Shown here piece by piece: positions 5,780-15,144 of a stretch of DNA of 27,292 nt. Below the pieces are notes generated by a model, which saw only the letters and a list, made by a program, of their open reading frames with translations, ran no database searches and was not told where the DNA came from. The stretch comes from JBBAEA01 sp041656175 (GTDB lineage: Bacteria > Myxococcota_A > Bradymonadia > UBA4248), in NCBI GenBank assembly GCA_041656175.1, contig JBBAEA010000034.1, forward strand, positions 1-27,292, read 5' to 3'. Both the position numbers and the translations under genes were made by a program. Every line of letters begins with the position of its first letter. The first letter of the stretch is position 1.

Positions 5780-8380
5780 ATGATTATTGCTTGGAATTGG
5801 CTGGAAAACTTTGTTGATCTTAGCTCATATCATCCGAAGGATATTGCCGAGATTTTGACCCAACGTGGTTTAGAGGTTGAAGGCGTAGAAGGTGGAGATG
5901 CGTTGCTCGACGATCTTGTTGTCGCGCGTATTACACAGATACTGCCTCATCCCAAAGCCGATGCGCTTAAACTTGTTGACGTAGATCTCGGTAATGCCAA
6001 AACGCTGCGCGTGGTATGTGGGGCGCCAGGAATCGAAGTAGGTTGGCATGTTCCTTTTGCCGCTGTTGGTACGAAGGTGGGGGATCTGCTCATCAAGGAA
6101 GTGCGCATACGCGGCGAGCTTTCTCAGGGGATGTTGTGCAGTGAGCGCGAACTGGGTATTAGCGATGATCACGAGAGTCTGTGTCGGTTTTCGCCAAAAT
6201 CTGTTCCTGGAATGTCCGTCGCTGAGGCGATCAAAATAGATGTACCCGCACAATGCTTTTGGAGTGCAGGGGCGCGCCTCAACGTCTCCTTAACCCCCGA
6301 TCGCGGTGATTGTCTTAGCCACAAAGGGCTAGCCCGTGAACTTGCTTCGGGCTTACGCCGTAAGCCTAAGAACGTGGAACTTGCCACTTGGGATTCCAAA
6401 TTGAAGGCGGACATCGTTGAAGTGCAAAACGATGAAGATTGCCCTCGATACTTGGCGCTAGAGATCGATGGTATCGTTGTAGGTCCTTCCCCAGCGTGGT
6501 TGCGCCGCGCCGTCGAAGCCGCCGGCGCGAGAAGCATCAATAATGTGGTTGACGTCACGAACTTTGTTTGTTTCGAACTAGGTCAGCCCATGCACGCCTT
6601 TGATCGCGATAAGCTCAGTGGTAGCAAGATTATGGTTCGTCGTGCAAAGGCCGGCGAGAAGATAGTGGCGATTAACCATGTTGAGTATTCGCTGTCGGTG
6701 GATGATATCGCTATTTGCGACCAGTCAGGTCCCCAAGCCATTGCAGGCGTAATGGGTGGCGCGCACACGGAGGTTAGCGAGAGTACAAGTAAAATTTTAC
6801 TTGAAATAGCTTCGTTCTCGGCGAGCAGTGTGCGCAAAACGGCTAAGCGTCTGGGTTTACACTCGGAGAGTTCGCACCGTTTTGAACGCGGCACGGACGC
6901 GGCATCGCTGATTATTGTAGCGCGCCGAGCTTTGGAGTTACTGGCGCTAAGCCAAGTGCAGCCCCTAAAGGTTGTTGCTTATGATGATAGTGCAGCCAAG
7001 TGCTTTGACGCGGCCTTGGCGATGGAGCAGGGGATTTGGTCAAACGATATGCCCCTTAGCGTTTTGGCGCAAAAGGGCGAGGAGTGCAGGCTTAAACCTA
7101 AGGAAATCTCGCTTCGCCTGCATCGCGTGAACCAAATTTTGGGCACTTCTCTTAAGCCGCAGAGCGTTCGCAGCATACTGACACGCGTAGGCTTTATGGT
7201 GGATATTAGCGATGAAAGTGTTGCGCGAGTTGTGGTGCCTATGCACCGCAATGACGTCGAGCGCGAAATCGATGTGATCGAAGAGATCGCTCGCGACTTA
7301 GGCTTTGATCAAATCCCAGCGGTTTTGCCACACGTTGCCATGCAATGCTCACACCAAGAGCTTAGCAATACACCCTACCAAGGATCCTTTAGTCTCAAAC
7401 CCACTATTTGGTCTCGCGACGCGCGACAACGCCAAGAGCAGATGCGGCGAAATCTTATGAACGCCGGTCTTATGGAGTGTATGCACTACAGTTTTATGGA
7501 TCCTGAGGATCCTAAACGCTTGGGCTTTTCGCCCGATGCAAAGCAATCGCAGCTGCTACACTTGGCAAACCCCATGACAGTGGAACAGAGTTGTATGCGC
7601 ACAAGCTTGCTCCCCGCTATGCTTCGTGCCTTAAAACTCAATATGTCTAGACAACAAGAAAGCGTTGCGTTCTTCGAATTAGGCAGTGTATTTTTTGCCA
7701 AATCGCAGGAAAAATTTGTTGAAGCAGAGGAGAACGAGCATCTTTGTATTCTGCTTTGGGGTAAGGAAGCGGATCAATGGGATGCCAAGGCCAAACCCTA
7801 TGACATCTACGATCTCAAGGGTATCATTGAAGCCTTAGCTAACGCGATGCAGTGGCCCATAGAATTTAGACAGGATTCGGAGTACGCCAGCTACCTCCAT
7901 GACGGCGTTCAAGCACGTATTGTGTATGACGGAAAAACTATTGGTTTCTTGGGTGAACTGCATCCGCGTTTAGCGAAGCACTACAAAGTTGAAGACAAGA
8001 TTTTTGTTGCAGAGTTTGATCTTAGTTCACTTAATCTGTTGGCCGCTGGCATAGAACAGTGTAGGCCGTTGCCGCGCTTCCCGCGTTCTACGCGCGATCT
8101 TTCGCTGCTCATAGCGGACGATGTGAGTTATGCAAAAATTGCCGAGATTATCGAAGCGAATAAGCCAGATACCCTAGAGTATTGGGAATTATTCGATGTG
8201 TACCGCGGTAAACAAGTTGCCGAAGGCATGCAAAGTATTTCGCTCTCCTTTGCGTATCGCGATCCCTTAGCGAGCGATCCAGAGAAGGGGCACACGCTTA
8301 CGGATGAAGAGGTGAGTGCTGCGCATGAGCAAATGCGCGTAGCGCTCGAAAAAGCTCTGGGAGCGCAGTTGCGCGCGTAG
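5780..8380 (+). CDS. pheT: phenylalanyl-tRNA synthetase beta subunit
   Basis: The 866 residues carry the full bacterial PheT layout: an EMAP-like tRNA-binding domain at about 44-155 (LPHPKADALKLVDVDLG, then VGTKV), the B3/4 editing domain at about 220-385 (SINNVVDVTNFV, GQPMHAFDRDKL), a B5 domain at about 440-515, a catalytic-like core at about 530-750 and a C-terminal ferredoxin-fold anticodon-binding domain from about 765 (PRFPRSTRDLSLLI). The B3/4 domain hydrolyses mischarged Tyr-tRNA-Phe. The GAAGG ribosome binding site is well placed. It is somewhat longer than many PheT proteins, mainly from inserts near 410-430 and 520-540. Confidence 0.96.
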   Translation: MIIAWNWLENFVDLSSYHPKDIAEILTQRGLEVEGVEGGDALLDDLVVARITQILPHPKADALKLVDVDLGNAKTLRVVCGAPGIEVGWHVPFAAVGTKVGDLLIKEVRIRGELSQGMLCSERELGISDDHESLCRFSPKSVPGMSVAEAIKIDVPAQCFWSAGARLNVSLTPDRGDCLSHKGLARELASGLRRKPKNVELATWDSKLKADIVEVQNDEDCPRYLALEIDGIVVGPSPAWLRRAVEAAGARSINNVVDVTNFVCFELGQPMHAFDRDKLSGSKIMVRRAKAGEKIVAINHVEYSLSVDDIAICDQSGPQAIAGVMGGAHTEVSESTSKILLEIASFSASSVRKTAKRLGLHSESSHRFERGTDAASLIIVARRALELLALSQVQPLKVVAYDDSAAKCFDAALAMEQGIWSNDMPLSVLAQKGEECRLKPKEISLRLHRVNQILGTSLKPQSVRSILTRVGFMVDISDESVARVVVPMHRNDVEREIDVIEEIARDLGFDQIPAVLPHVAMQCSHQELSNTPYQGSFSLKPTIWSRDARQRQEQMRRNLMNAGLMECMHYSFMDPEDPKRLGFSPDAKQSQLLHLANPMTVEQSCMRTSLLPAMLRALKLNMSRQQESVAFFELGSVFFAKSQEKFVEAEENEHLCILLWGKEADQWDAKAKPYDIYDLKGIIEALANAMQWPIEFRQDSEYASYLHDGVQARIVYDGKTIGFLGELHPRLAKHYKVEDKIFVAEFDLSSLNLLAAGIEQCRPLPRFPRSTRDLSLLIADDVSYAKIAEIIEANKPDTLEYWELFDVYRGKQVAEGMQSISLSFAYRDPLASDPEKGHTLTDEEVSAAHEQMRVALEKALGAQLRA

Positions 8381-8391
8381 ATACTGTGGGC

Positions 8392-8416
8392 AGCGTTCCA
8401 CAACGCTATATTTTTT
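8392..8416 (+). terminator. terminator of pheST
   Basis: AGCGTT, loop CCAC, AACGCT, then ATATTTTTT; it lies 11 bases after the pheT stop codon. Confidence 0.75.
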
Positions 8417-8860
8417 ACCACGAAAAACACGAAAACACACGAAAAAATTTTTTTTAGTCTTACAGAACCAGCTTGATTTGTTATAATCTTACGTGCCTTT
8501 CATGCTTTAAATTTTGAACCATGAAAAACACGAAAACACACGAAAAAATTTTTTTTAGTCTTACAGAACCAGCTTGATTTGTTATAATCTTACGTGCCTT
8601 TCGTGCTTTAAATTTTTTACCACGAAAAACACGAAAACACACGAAAAAATCTTTTTTAGTCTTACAGAACCAGCTTGATTTGTTATAATCTTACGTGCCT
8701 TTCATGCTTTAAATTTTGAACCATGAAAAACACGAAAACACACGAAAAAATTTTTTTAGTCTTACAGAACCAGCTTGATTTGTTATAAACTTACGTGCCT
8801 TTCGTGCTTTAAATTTTGAACCATGAAAAACACGAAAACACACGAAAAATTTTTTTGAGA
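8417..8860. repeat. 101-bp tandem repeat array (about 4.4 copies)
   Basis: Unit starts are at 8417, 8518, 8619, 8720 and 8820 (partial), spaced 100-101 bases. Each unit opens with ACC(A/G/T)CGAAAAACACGAAAA-type sequence (ACCACG in copies 1 and 3, ACCATG in 2, 4 and 5). It continues through an A/T run and CTTACAGAACCAGCTTGATT, and ends CGTGCCTTTC(A/G)TGCTTTAAATTTT. The TTTCGTG end of one unit and the CACGAAA start of the next form an inverted pair. No ORF is credible here. The same family reappears at 16930-17208. Confidence 0.9.
8459..8487 (+). promoter_or_regulatory. sigma-70-like promoter inside repeat unit 1
   Basis: CTTACA (8459-8464), a 17-base spacer and a perfect TATAAT (8482-8487). 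Equivalent sites occur at 8560-8588 and 8661-8689. The fourth copy ends in TATAAA (8784-8789). All point rightward, toward the 3' end of the large minus-strand gene. Confidence 0.45.
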
Positions 8861-8943
8861 AAGGGTTTTATAAGCTTTAGGCTTTCATCTTTCCCAGAGA
8901 AAAGTCAGGATGATCGTTCGTAAAAGCCAATCAAATCAAGACA

Positions 8944-11900
8944 CTACAGCAAGGATACTGTTTTCTCGTGAGAGTGCTCTAGGGCATTTGTGCTCAAGTC
9001 ATTCTCATTCTGTTTTTGTTTTTCTGAAGAGCGTCGATTTTCGTGATGTGCGTCGAGTTTTTCGAGTGATTTGGAGTTTTTGACCTTGATGGCTAAGCTA
9101 CCACGTTTGAGCTCGCGGAATTTGTCTTTTAGCTCAGCGCGTCGTTTTTCGGCCTCCCTAAGGGTGATTTTCCCTGTACAAAGATCCGTTTCGATTTTTT
9201 CTTCTTCGGCATGTGCTTTGGTGGTGTTTTTAAAGTTCTTGCTCAAGGCTTTGAATTGAAAGACGCGATTTTTCTGCGCTTCTTTCTTTTCTTCTAATGT
9301 AGCGTTCATTCGGCCAGCCTTTTCTAGCGCACGATTTCCAAACTGGAGCAATTTTGCTCTGGTGGGGCTCATTGGCTTTTTCTTCTTTTCTTCCTCTTTC
9401 TTTTTTTCTTCCTCTTTCTTCTTTTCTTCCTCTTTCTTCTTTTCTTCCACCGATTTTTCATCTGATTCGTCTTTTTTATCGGTATCAGGCTTCGGGCTTA
9501 GCCAGTCTTTCATTTTTTGCATGACTTTTTCGAAGGCAGCCTGCACTTTTTCTCGTAGTTTATCCAAGACGTTTTTTACGGCTTTCCCGACGTTAATGCC
9601 GATAAGCCTTAAAAAGAGATCCACCACCAAGGGTATCAGTTGGCAGATGCTGTTTTCGATGATGCTCGCCACGACCGTTGCGCTTCCCTTTGCGGCTTCG
9701 GCTAAAGCGTCGGTAAGGCTAGTAACAAAATCGCCGAGAGCGCTAAGGTTTGTGCGTACAAACTGGAAGAGATCCCAAGCCGCTTTGACCACAGCGACGA
9801 TGCCCGATATCGGGTTACAGAGCATGGCGAGTTTTTCGATTCCAGCGGTTGCGGCTTTTTTTGCCACTTCAACGATGGCAAATTCAGTGATTTCAGTACT
9901 CAAATCTCCCAAGAATTCGCCAATCATCCCGAAAAAGCCTTGCTCTTCGAGTTCTTCGGGCTCACGGCCTGCTTCTGCGGCTCTGCGCTGTTTTTCATTT
10001 TGGAGTAATTCGCGTTCTAGGACGCGCTCTTTGCGCTTATCGTTGACATTCTCCAAAACGTCGCCGGGGTCAATGCCTAAAAGCTCAAGTCCGAGTTGAA
10101 TAAAGCTCGCGATGCTCAGATCTTCGGGACAGCGTACCTTTGCCGCTCCTAGCCACAAAGACCACAAGTTGTAAAACATAGCCTTGGCATTTTCTTCGAT
10201 GTTTTCGCCAAAGTTCACTACACCGTCTACGACGCCTCCCCCCAACGTCGAAAAATACGCTTTGGGATCATCGACGACGGCTTGAGCAATGGCGGTAATT
10301 TTTTCTACAAAATCTGTGCTGTCAATGCCTAAAGCGCGGAGGGCGAGCTTGATGACCGATAAAAAGACATTTCCAATGGCTTCGAGCCCATCCCATAGAT
10401 TGTGTATCTCAGCTTCTGCGATTTGCTGATATATTTCGTAGCAAGCCTTATATATATCGAGAAAGCCAGAGACTACATGGTTGAGATGCGCTAGAGTTTT
10501 CTCGTTGAGTTTTTTTAGCTCTTTTGCCGTATCGTCGATTAATTCGTCAAAAGCATCGCAAAATTTGTCTTCCCAAGCGTTTATGAGTTTATCCCAAGCC
10601 GCGATTCGCAGCTTTGAGCGTTCGCATCTTTTTGCGGAGAGCTCCAAGGTAGTCTCAAGGTAATCGTGTACCACTTTATTGAGGTCACGGACTAAGTCCT
10701 TAACGATGTACCTTATTGCCGTTTTAAGCCAAGAAGCTATCGTATCAATAGCCCCCTCCAAGGCATCACCCACGCGATCTATAAGCGTTTTCTCCTCTTC
10801 TTCCTTGGCTTTTTTGCGCAATTTGCGCTCTTCGTTAAGAGCGCTTGCATGCAGAGATTGTATTAAACACATGCCGTTTTCGTGCTCTTCTACGAGACGG
10901 CGCCGCTCCCAATCTGTGCAGCTGATGTCCTCTAATCGTATATGATTGGCTTGCTCAATGAATTTTTGCTGCTCTCCGTTTTTTAGCGACACTAGTTTTT
11001 CGGATTGCGAGGACAAAATAGAAAGCTCATGCGTTCCCGCGCCGCATCGCAAATTCGCAAACTCTGTCTCTTGCTTCTTAAGCGCGTTTTCTACGTCGCT
11101 GTCGCGAGTTTGCTCCGCCGCTATTAAGCGCTCGCTCACACTGCGCACACGGTTTTGCAGAACTGTTGCGTCCTCGCTTTGATCGAGCAGACCGCGTCCT
11201 TCTTGGCTCATCCCTAAAACATCGGCTTTTATGGCTAAATGTGGGGCGCCAAAGCGAGCGTTTTCAAGATTGAGTTCGCGTTTGTTTAAGGCCAGATCGT
11301 CATAACCTCGCGCTTCTATGCCAAGGTTTAAGCTGCTTATGCTGCTGTCGCTGCGCACGCGCGCGTTATGATACAGTGATTCACTATGCTCTAGCGCCGC
11401 GTCGAGGGCATCGTGGTCTAAGGCAAGTTCGGGGGCTTCGATGTCTGCTATCTCCACGTTTTCTGCATCTATGTTCTCTAAATACTGCCGTTTTTGCCGT
11501 GATTTCGTGGCATCCAATCGATTTTCATCGAATTTTATTCCATCGTTCTTGGCCTTTATTGCCGATAATTCAGCGCTGGCTTTTGCTTTTTGGCTTTCCG
11601 CATCATTTGTATAGGAGGCGGAGCGCTGTACGTTTTGGCTAGGGGAGGCATGGAACACCTCGAGTTCAGCTACCGTTTTGTGGGCGTTACGCGTTGCTTG
11701 TGCAGTTTCGCTTTTTAGCTCCTTCGCTAAATGCTCAAAATTGAGTATTTGCTCACTTAAGCCCGATTTTGCATAGTTTTGTATGGTGGTTTTAGGCTTT
11801 GCATTTTGTTTTACCGTTTTGCCTAAACGAGTTTGTTCGCTTTTGTTTTTGCCTTGCGCCATACGCGATGAGCGCCCCTTTCGTTCAGTTTTTGTCTTTA

Positions 11901-12258
11901 GCATTTTGCTTTGTTTGCTGGCGGTGGCGTTTTCAGCTTCTAAGGCTTCAGCGCGAGTGCCTCTTTTAAGCAGTTTTGCCTTGTTTTTGTTGGCGCTTGG
12001 GCTCCCAGCAGTGGCATTATTTGTGATTTCGCGCTGCTCTCTAAGTCTTGGGCTAGGGCGTTTTTCCTGCACTGCGGATTGCGTCGTAGCGCGCTCCCGT
12101 TGTTCAGCATGAGGGGCGTTTTTATGCACTCCCGGCGTATGTTCCCAGGGCATTGTGTTGGGGCGAGGTCGTCGCTGTGGGTGCTTTTTATCGATGTTTG
12201 CTTTAGGCTGGGTGCCTAGATTATTCGAATAATCACGAACCATTTTTGCTTTCATCAT
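8944..12258 (-). CDS. giant helical protein resembling eCIS-associated effector scaffolds
   Basis: The protein has 1104 residues and no signal peptide. Residues 1-170 are basic and low-complexity; 170-490 are charged and helical. From about 500 to 920 a run of amphipathic and hydrophobic helices includes VVDDPKAYFSTLGGGVVDG (about 653), LGLELLGIDPGDVLENV (about 720), NPISGIVAVVKAAWDLFQ (about 816) and LIPLVVDLFLRLIGIN (about 873), followed by KNVLDKLREKVQAAFEKV. From memory, this order closely recalls the conserved middle of large DUF4157-type toxins linked to extracellular contractile injection systems. A Glu/Lys 6-residue repeat linker (about 934-962) leads to a charged 140-residue tail. 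No HExxH motif or recognised toxin domain was seen. ATG 12258 has GGAGG 5 bases upstream; an in-frame TTG at 12270 overlaps that site and is rejected. Confidence 0.6.
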   Translation of the reverse strand: MMKAKMVRDYSNNLGTQPKANIDKKHPQRRPRPNTMPWEHTPGVHKNAPHAEQRERATTQSAVQEKRPSPRLREQREITNNATAGSPSANKNKAKLLKRGTRAEALEAENATASKQSKMLKTKTERKGRSSRMAQGKNKSEQTRLGKTVKQNAKPKTTIQNYAKSGLSEQILNFEHLAKELKSETAQATRNAHKTVAELEVFHASPSQNVQRSASYTNDAESQKAKASAELSAIKAKNDGIKFDENRLDATKSRQKRQYLENIDAENVEIADIEAPELALDHDALDAALEHSESLYHNARVRSDSSISSLNLGIEARGYDDLALNKRELNLENARFGAPHLAIKADVLGMSQEGRGLLDQSEDATVLQNRVRSVSERLIAAEQTRDSDVENALKKQETEFANLRCGAGTHELSILSSQSEKLVSLKNGEQQKFIEQANHIRLEDISCTDWERRRLVEEHENGMCLIQSLHASALNEERKLRKKAKEEEEKTLIDRVGDALEGAIDTIASWLKTAIRYIVKDLVRDLNKVVHDYLETTLELSAKRCERSKLRIAAWDKLINAWEDKFCDAFDELIDDTAKELKKLNEKTLAHLNHVVSGFLDIYKACYEIYQQIAEAEIHNLWDGLEAIGNVFLSVIKLALRALGIDSTDFVEKITAIAQAVVDDPKAYFSTLGGGVVDGVVNFGENIEENAKAMFYNLWSLWLGAAKVRCPEDLSIASFIQLGLELLGIDPGDVLENVNDKRKERVLERELLQNEKQRRAAEAGREPEELEEQGFFGMIGEFLGDLSTEITEFAIVEVAKKAATAGIEKLAMLCNPISGIVAVVKAAWDLFQFVRTNLSALGDFVTSLTDALAEAAKGSATVVASIIENSICQLIPLVVDLFLRLIGINVGKAVKNVLDKLREKVQAAFEKVMQKMKDWLSPKPDTDKKDESDEKSVEEKKKEEEKKKEEEKKKEEEKKKKPMSPTRAKLLQFGNRALEKAGRMNATLEEKKEAQKNRVFQFKALSKNFKNTTKAHAEEEKIETDLCTGKITLREAEKRRAELKDKFRELKRGSLAIKVKNSKSLEKLDAHHENRRSSEKQKQNENDLSTNALEHSHEKTVSLL
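9373..9456 (-). repeat. 18-bp coding repeat (Glu/Lys linker)
   Basis: Repeated TTTCTTCTTTTCTTCCTC-like units on the plus strand encode a poly (EEEKKK) linker in the giant protein, about 28 residues. Such purine-strand repeats are prone to slippage in multiples of 18 bases, so linker length may vary between isolates. Confidence 0.8.
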
Positions 12259-12270
12259 CTCGACCTCCAA

Positions 12271-12415
12271 GAACCGTATGAGTGCTCAAAGGTATATCTC
12301 GCAATTTTTCACTTTTGTTTTCAAAAAATGCATTTGGGCGCAGGTATTGTGTATTTAGTTTAATGAAATAGACAAGATCGCCGCGCTGGGCTAGAGTGCT
12401 TGCTGGCTGCATGAA
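12271..12415. other. intergenic, divergent region upstream of the giant gene
   Basis: AT-rich spacer containing whatever promoter drives the minus-strand giant gene. On the minus strand TTGAAA near 12330 could be a -35, but no convincing -10 at proper spacing was found. Confidence 0.4.
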
Positions 12416-12445
12416 TTGCGTTGTGCGTGCTTATTTTGTTAAAAT
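12416..12445 (+). promoter_or_regulatory. possible promoter reading toward recD2
   Basis: TTGCGT (12416-12421), an 18-base spacer and TAAAAT (12440-12445). If it is used, the recD2 mRNA would carry palindromic element B in a leader of about 320 bases. Confidence 0.35.
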
Positions 12446-12535
12446 ATAGCAACACAAAGAGTTCATGCCATTTCGTACTGTGCTTGCGATAAAGAGCGAT
12501 TGAAAGCGCAAACAATCTTTATGGGCGAATCCTTT

Positions 12536-12691
12536 GGGGGGTAGCCCGAGACCCCGCGCGTTAATTTGCAAAAGATGCATAATTTGCGCTGGCTTGGCGA
12601 ATAGCCGAGACAGCGCAAATTATTATGCAGCTTTTAGCAAATTGGCGCGTGAGGCTCGGGCGTAGGGGGGCAAAAGCCCCCCACCAAAAAA
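12536..12691 (+). repeat. palindromic element B (MITE-like)
   Basis: It begins GGGGGGTAGCCCGAG. Inverted arms of about 50 bp (12545-12594 and 12608-12660) are complementary with a few gaps, including a perfect AATTTGCGCTG/CAGCGCAAATT inner pair and CCCGAG/CTCGGG ends. It finishes CGTAGGGGGG-CAAAAG-CCCCCCACCAAAAAA. The terminal skeleton is that of element A, but the arm sequence is unrelated. Confidence 0.75.
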
Positions 12692-12770
12692 CCGACGCTA
12701 GATTGCTAAAAGACGATTATTCAACGATGCGTGCCTCGACGCGCGCGCTCCAGAACCAGCTCTGAACACG

Positions 12771-14987
12771 ATGATTTCAAAACCCAAAATTGGTGAAGAA
12801 GTACAAAAGCAGGGAAGCATCACACGCGTACGCTACACCGCGCCAAGTGGAGACTTCGCTATCATCACGCTGCAAACGCGCAGAGGCGTTGACTTTGTTT
12901 GCGTCGGAGCGCTCGCGGCCTTTAGGGTAGACGACGATATAAAAGTGAGTGGCGTTTGGGAAGAGTCGAAATACGGAACACAAATTCGGGTAAAACACGT
13001 AGAAGCCGTACTTCCTTCGACAACCGAGGGGATTGAGCGATTTTTATCCTCGCAAATCAAGGGCGTTGGCAAACGCTTGGCGGCGCGGATCGTGAAGCAT
13101 TTTGGGGAGCAAACCCTGGAAGTGCTTGATAAAACGCCCAGACGCTTGCGCGAGGTGTCTGGATTTAGTGAAAAAAAAGTAGAAAGCGTCATTGAACAGT
13201 GGGCGGAAACGCAAGAATCGAGGCAGACTTTTGTGTTTTTGCAGGGGCTAGGGCTAAGCTACAACATGGCATCCAAGCTGTTCGCACAATATGGCGCGAA
13301 AGTCGTCCCCACCGTGCAACACCAGCCCTACCTTCTGGCCAAAGAAGTCGATGGGATTGGCTTTAGTAGAGCTGATGAAATCGCTCAACGCATAGGTTTC
13401 GCGCTCGATTCGGCGCAACGCATAGAGGCGGGCATCGACTACGCGCTTTACTTAGCAGAGCAAAACGAGGGACACTGCTATTTGCCATATACGCATTTAG
13501 TGAGCGCGGCTTCCGAGCTTTTGCAAGTTGCCCGCGAGCACATCGAGAAAAGGCTAAAATCGATGTGCGAACGACAAGTCATATATTCGGAAATCGACGA
13601 TAATGGTGAAATGTTATTTTATAGATCGTATATGTGGCTATTGGAATCTGCGGTTGCTGAGCATATTTGCCGAATGCTTGCTACAGACTATGACACGAGC
13701 CCTGAGGACGCCAAACTGAGTAAAATCAAAGCCATAGAAAGCGCGCTTGGTATTGATTTGGCGCCAAAACAGCGCGAAGCCGTACAACTTGGCCTGCAAA
13801 ATAAAGTTATGGTTATAACGGGGGGGCCGGGCACGGGTAAAACGACCTTGGTAAAAGTGTTTGTCAAAGCGGCATTGCAAAGTGAGCGCAAAATTTTTCT
13901 AGCCGCGCCGACAGGGCGAGCCGCTAAGCGCTTGGCCGAGACAACCGCGATGGAGGCAAAGACGATACATCGGCTTTTGGAGTTTTCGTATAATGAAGGG
14001 CCGCGAGGCGCTTTTACACGAAATGCCGAAAACCCCTTGGAAGTCGGTAGCTACATCATTGACGAAGCGTCCATGCTTGACCTCGCTTTGGTGCATGCGC
14101 TTCTTTGCGCCATGCCCGATGAGGCGCAAATTCTCTTTGTGGGCGACGTCGATCAGCTACCAAGCGTTGGCGCTGGTTCGGTTTTGAAGGATCTCATCGA
14201 TTCGCGACATGTACCCGTTGTGCGACTCAACGAGGTTTTTAGGCAAGCCGAACAAAGTTTAATCGTTAAGAATGCGCACCGAATTAACAATGGGCAATAT
14301 CCAGTTTTACCAGAAGTTAATCCTGATTCTAATGCATTAAGCGAATTTTATCTTATCAATACCCATAGCCCCGAACGCGCTGAGCTTGTCGTCAAACAGC
14401 TCGTTGCAGAGCGCTTGCCCGCGCGTTTTGGTATCAATGCGTTGCACGACTGCCAAATACTTAGCCCCATGCGAAAAAATCTTGGCGGCGTTGAACACCT
14501 TAACCAAGTGCTCCAAGATTTGCTCAATCCCAAAGGCAAAGCCATAGAGCACAGTTTCATGCGCTTCCGCGTTGGTGATCGCGTGATGCAGCTTAAAAAT
14601 GATTACGAACGCGACGTCTACAACGGCGATGTTGGAATTATCTTGAGCCACGATTCCGTCAATAAGTGCATTGCCATACAATTTGACGACAAAATCGTTG
14701 ACTACCCCACGAATATGCTCGATCAGCTCAGCCTCGCCTACGCCTGCACGGTGCACAAGTCGCAAGGTAGCGAGTATCCCGCGGTTATTTGCGTGTTTTT
14801 GCGCGGCCACAGCTTTATGCTGCAGCGAAACCTTGTATACACGGCTCTTACGCGTGCTCGCCGTATTGCCATATTCATTACGGACTCTCACACACTGATG
14901 CGGGCTATCCATAATAACACCCCCGCGACGCGCTTTACGCGCCTAGCGCTGCGTATTGCAGAAAAACACCCTAAGAAAAAGCGATAA
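12771..14987 (+). CDS. recD2: RecD2-type ATP-dependent DNA helicase (SF1B)
   Basis: RecD2 is a 5'-to-3' superfamily 1B helicase acting in DNA repair and replication-fork maintenance, found in bacteria outside the RecBCD context. The 738 residues fit the family. An N-terminal OB-like region and helix-hairpin-helix repeats (IKGVGKRLAARIVKHFG near 95, EVDGIGFSRADEIA near 195) precede the motor. Motor motifs are Walker A GGPGTGKTT (351-359), IIDEASMLD (about 429), VGDVDQLPSVG (about 456), SPMRKNLGG (about 564), VHKSQGSEYP (about 660) and YTALTRAR (about 689). No recB or recC is nearby. The ribosome binding site is not obvious; the upstream context CTCTGAACACG is weak. Confidence 0.94.
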   Translation: MISKPKIGEEVQKQGSITRVRYTAPSGDFAIITLQTRRGVDFVCVGALAAFRVDDDIKVSGVWEESKYGTQIRVKHVEAVLPSTTEGIERFLSSQIKGVGKRLAARIVKHFGEQTLEVLDKTPRRLREVSGFSEKKVESVIEQWAETQESRQTFVFLQGLGLSYNMASKLFAQYGAKVVPTVQHQPYLLAKEVDGIGFSRADEIAQRIGFALDSAQRIEAGIDYALYLAEQNEGHCYLPYTHLVSAASELLQVAREHIEKRLKSMCERQVIYSEIDDNGEMLFYRSYMWLLESAVAEHICRMLATDYDTSPEDAKLSKIKAIESALGIDLAPKQREAVQLGLQNKVMVITGGPGTGKTTLVKVFVKAALQSERKIFLAAPTGRAAKRLAETTAMEAKTIHRLLEFSYNEGPRGAFTRNAENPLEVGSYIIDEASMLDLALVHALLCAMPDEAQILFVGDVDQLPSVGAGSVLKDLIDSRHVPVVRLNEVFRQAEQSLIVKNAHRINNGQYPVLPEVNPDSNALSEFYLINTHSPERAELVVKQLVAERLPARFGINALHDCQILSPMRKNLGGVEHLNQVLQDLLNPKGKAIEHSFMRFRVGDRVMQLKNDYERDVYNGDVGIILSHDSVNKCIAIQFDDKIVDYPTNMLDQLSLAYACTVHKSQGSEYPAVICVFLRGHSFMLQRNLVYTALTRARRIAIFITDSHTLMRAIHNNTPATRFTRLALRIAEKHPKKKR

Positions 14988-15030
14988 GCCTACGTGGCGC
15001 TTGCCCAGTCTCGCCTTTATGCGATATGGA

Positions 15031-15144
15031 GGCTTGTTTTTTTTGAGGGGGAAGTGTCCCCCTTCGCCGCAACCCCGCGCTGTGCGCGGGTTTGCGTCTA
15101 CCCCCTCCGCGGGGACACCCCGCGACGCCCCGTCCGATTTTTGG
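15031..15144 (-). repeat. palindromic element C
   Basis: On the minus strand this copy carries the family skeleton GGGGGTAG-[stem]-AGGGGG-ACACTT-CCCCC. It matches element D (21352-21464) over about 113 bp in inverse orientation. A block of 36 bases (15098-15133) is identical to D and contains the hairpin CGCGGGG-ACA-CCCCGCG. The central stem is AACCCCGCGC/GCGCGGGTT. Imperfect direct repeats starting GCGCTTGCCC (14997 and 15160) flank it and could be a target duplication. Confidence 0.7.

Noticed and set aside
8417..8860. CRISPR array
   Set aside because: Units of 101 bases are similar throughout, with no unique spacers and no cas genes.
9362..10099. 245-codon plus-strand frame rich in Ser and Phe inside the giant gene
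   Set aside because: It is the complement of the Glu/Lys repeat and helical region of the real minus-strand gene; its Ser/Phe runs are a mirror of that composition and there is no ribosome binding site.
14337..14912. 191-codon minus-strand frame inside recD2
   Set aside because: It is antisense to the helicase motifs; it has no known domain or ribosome binding site.
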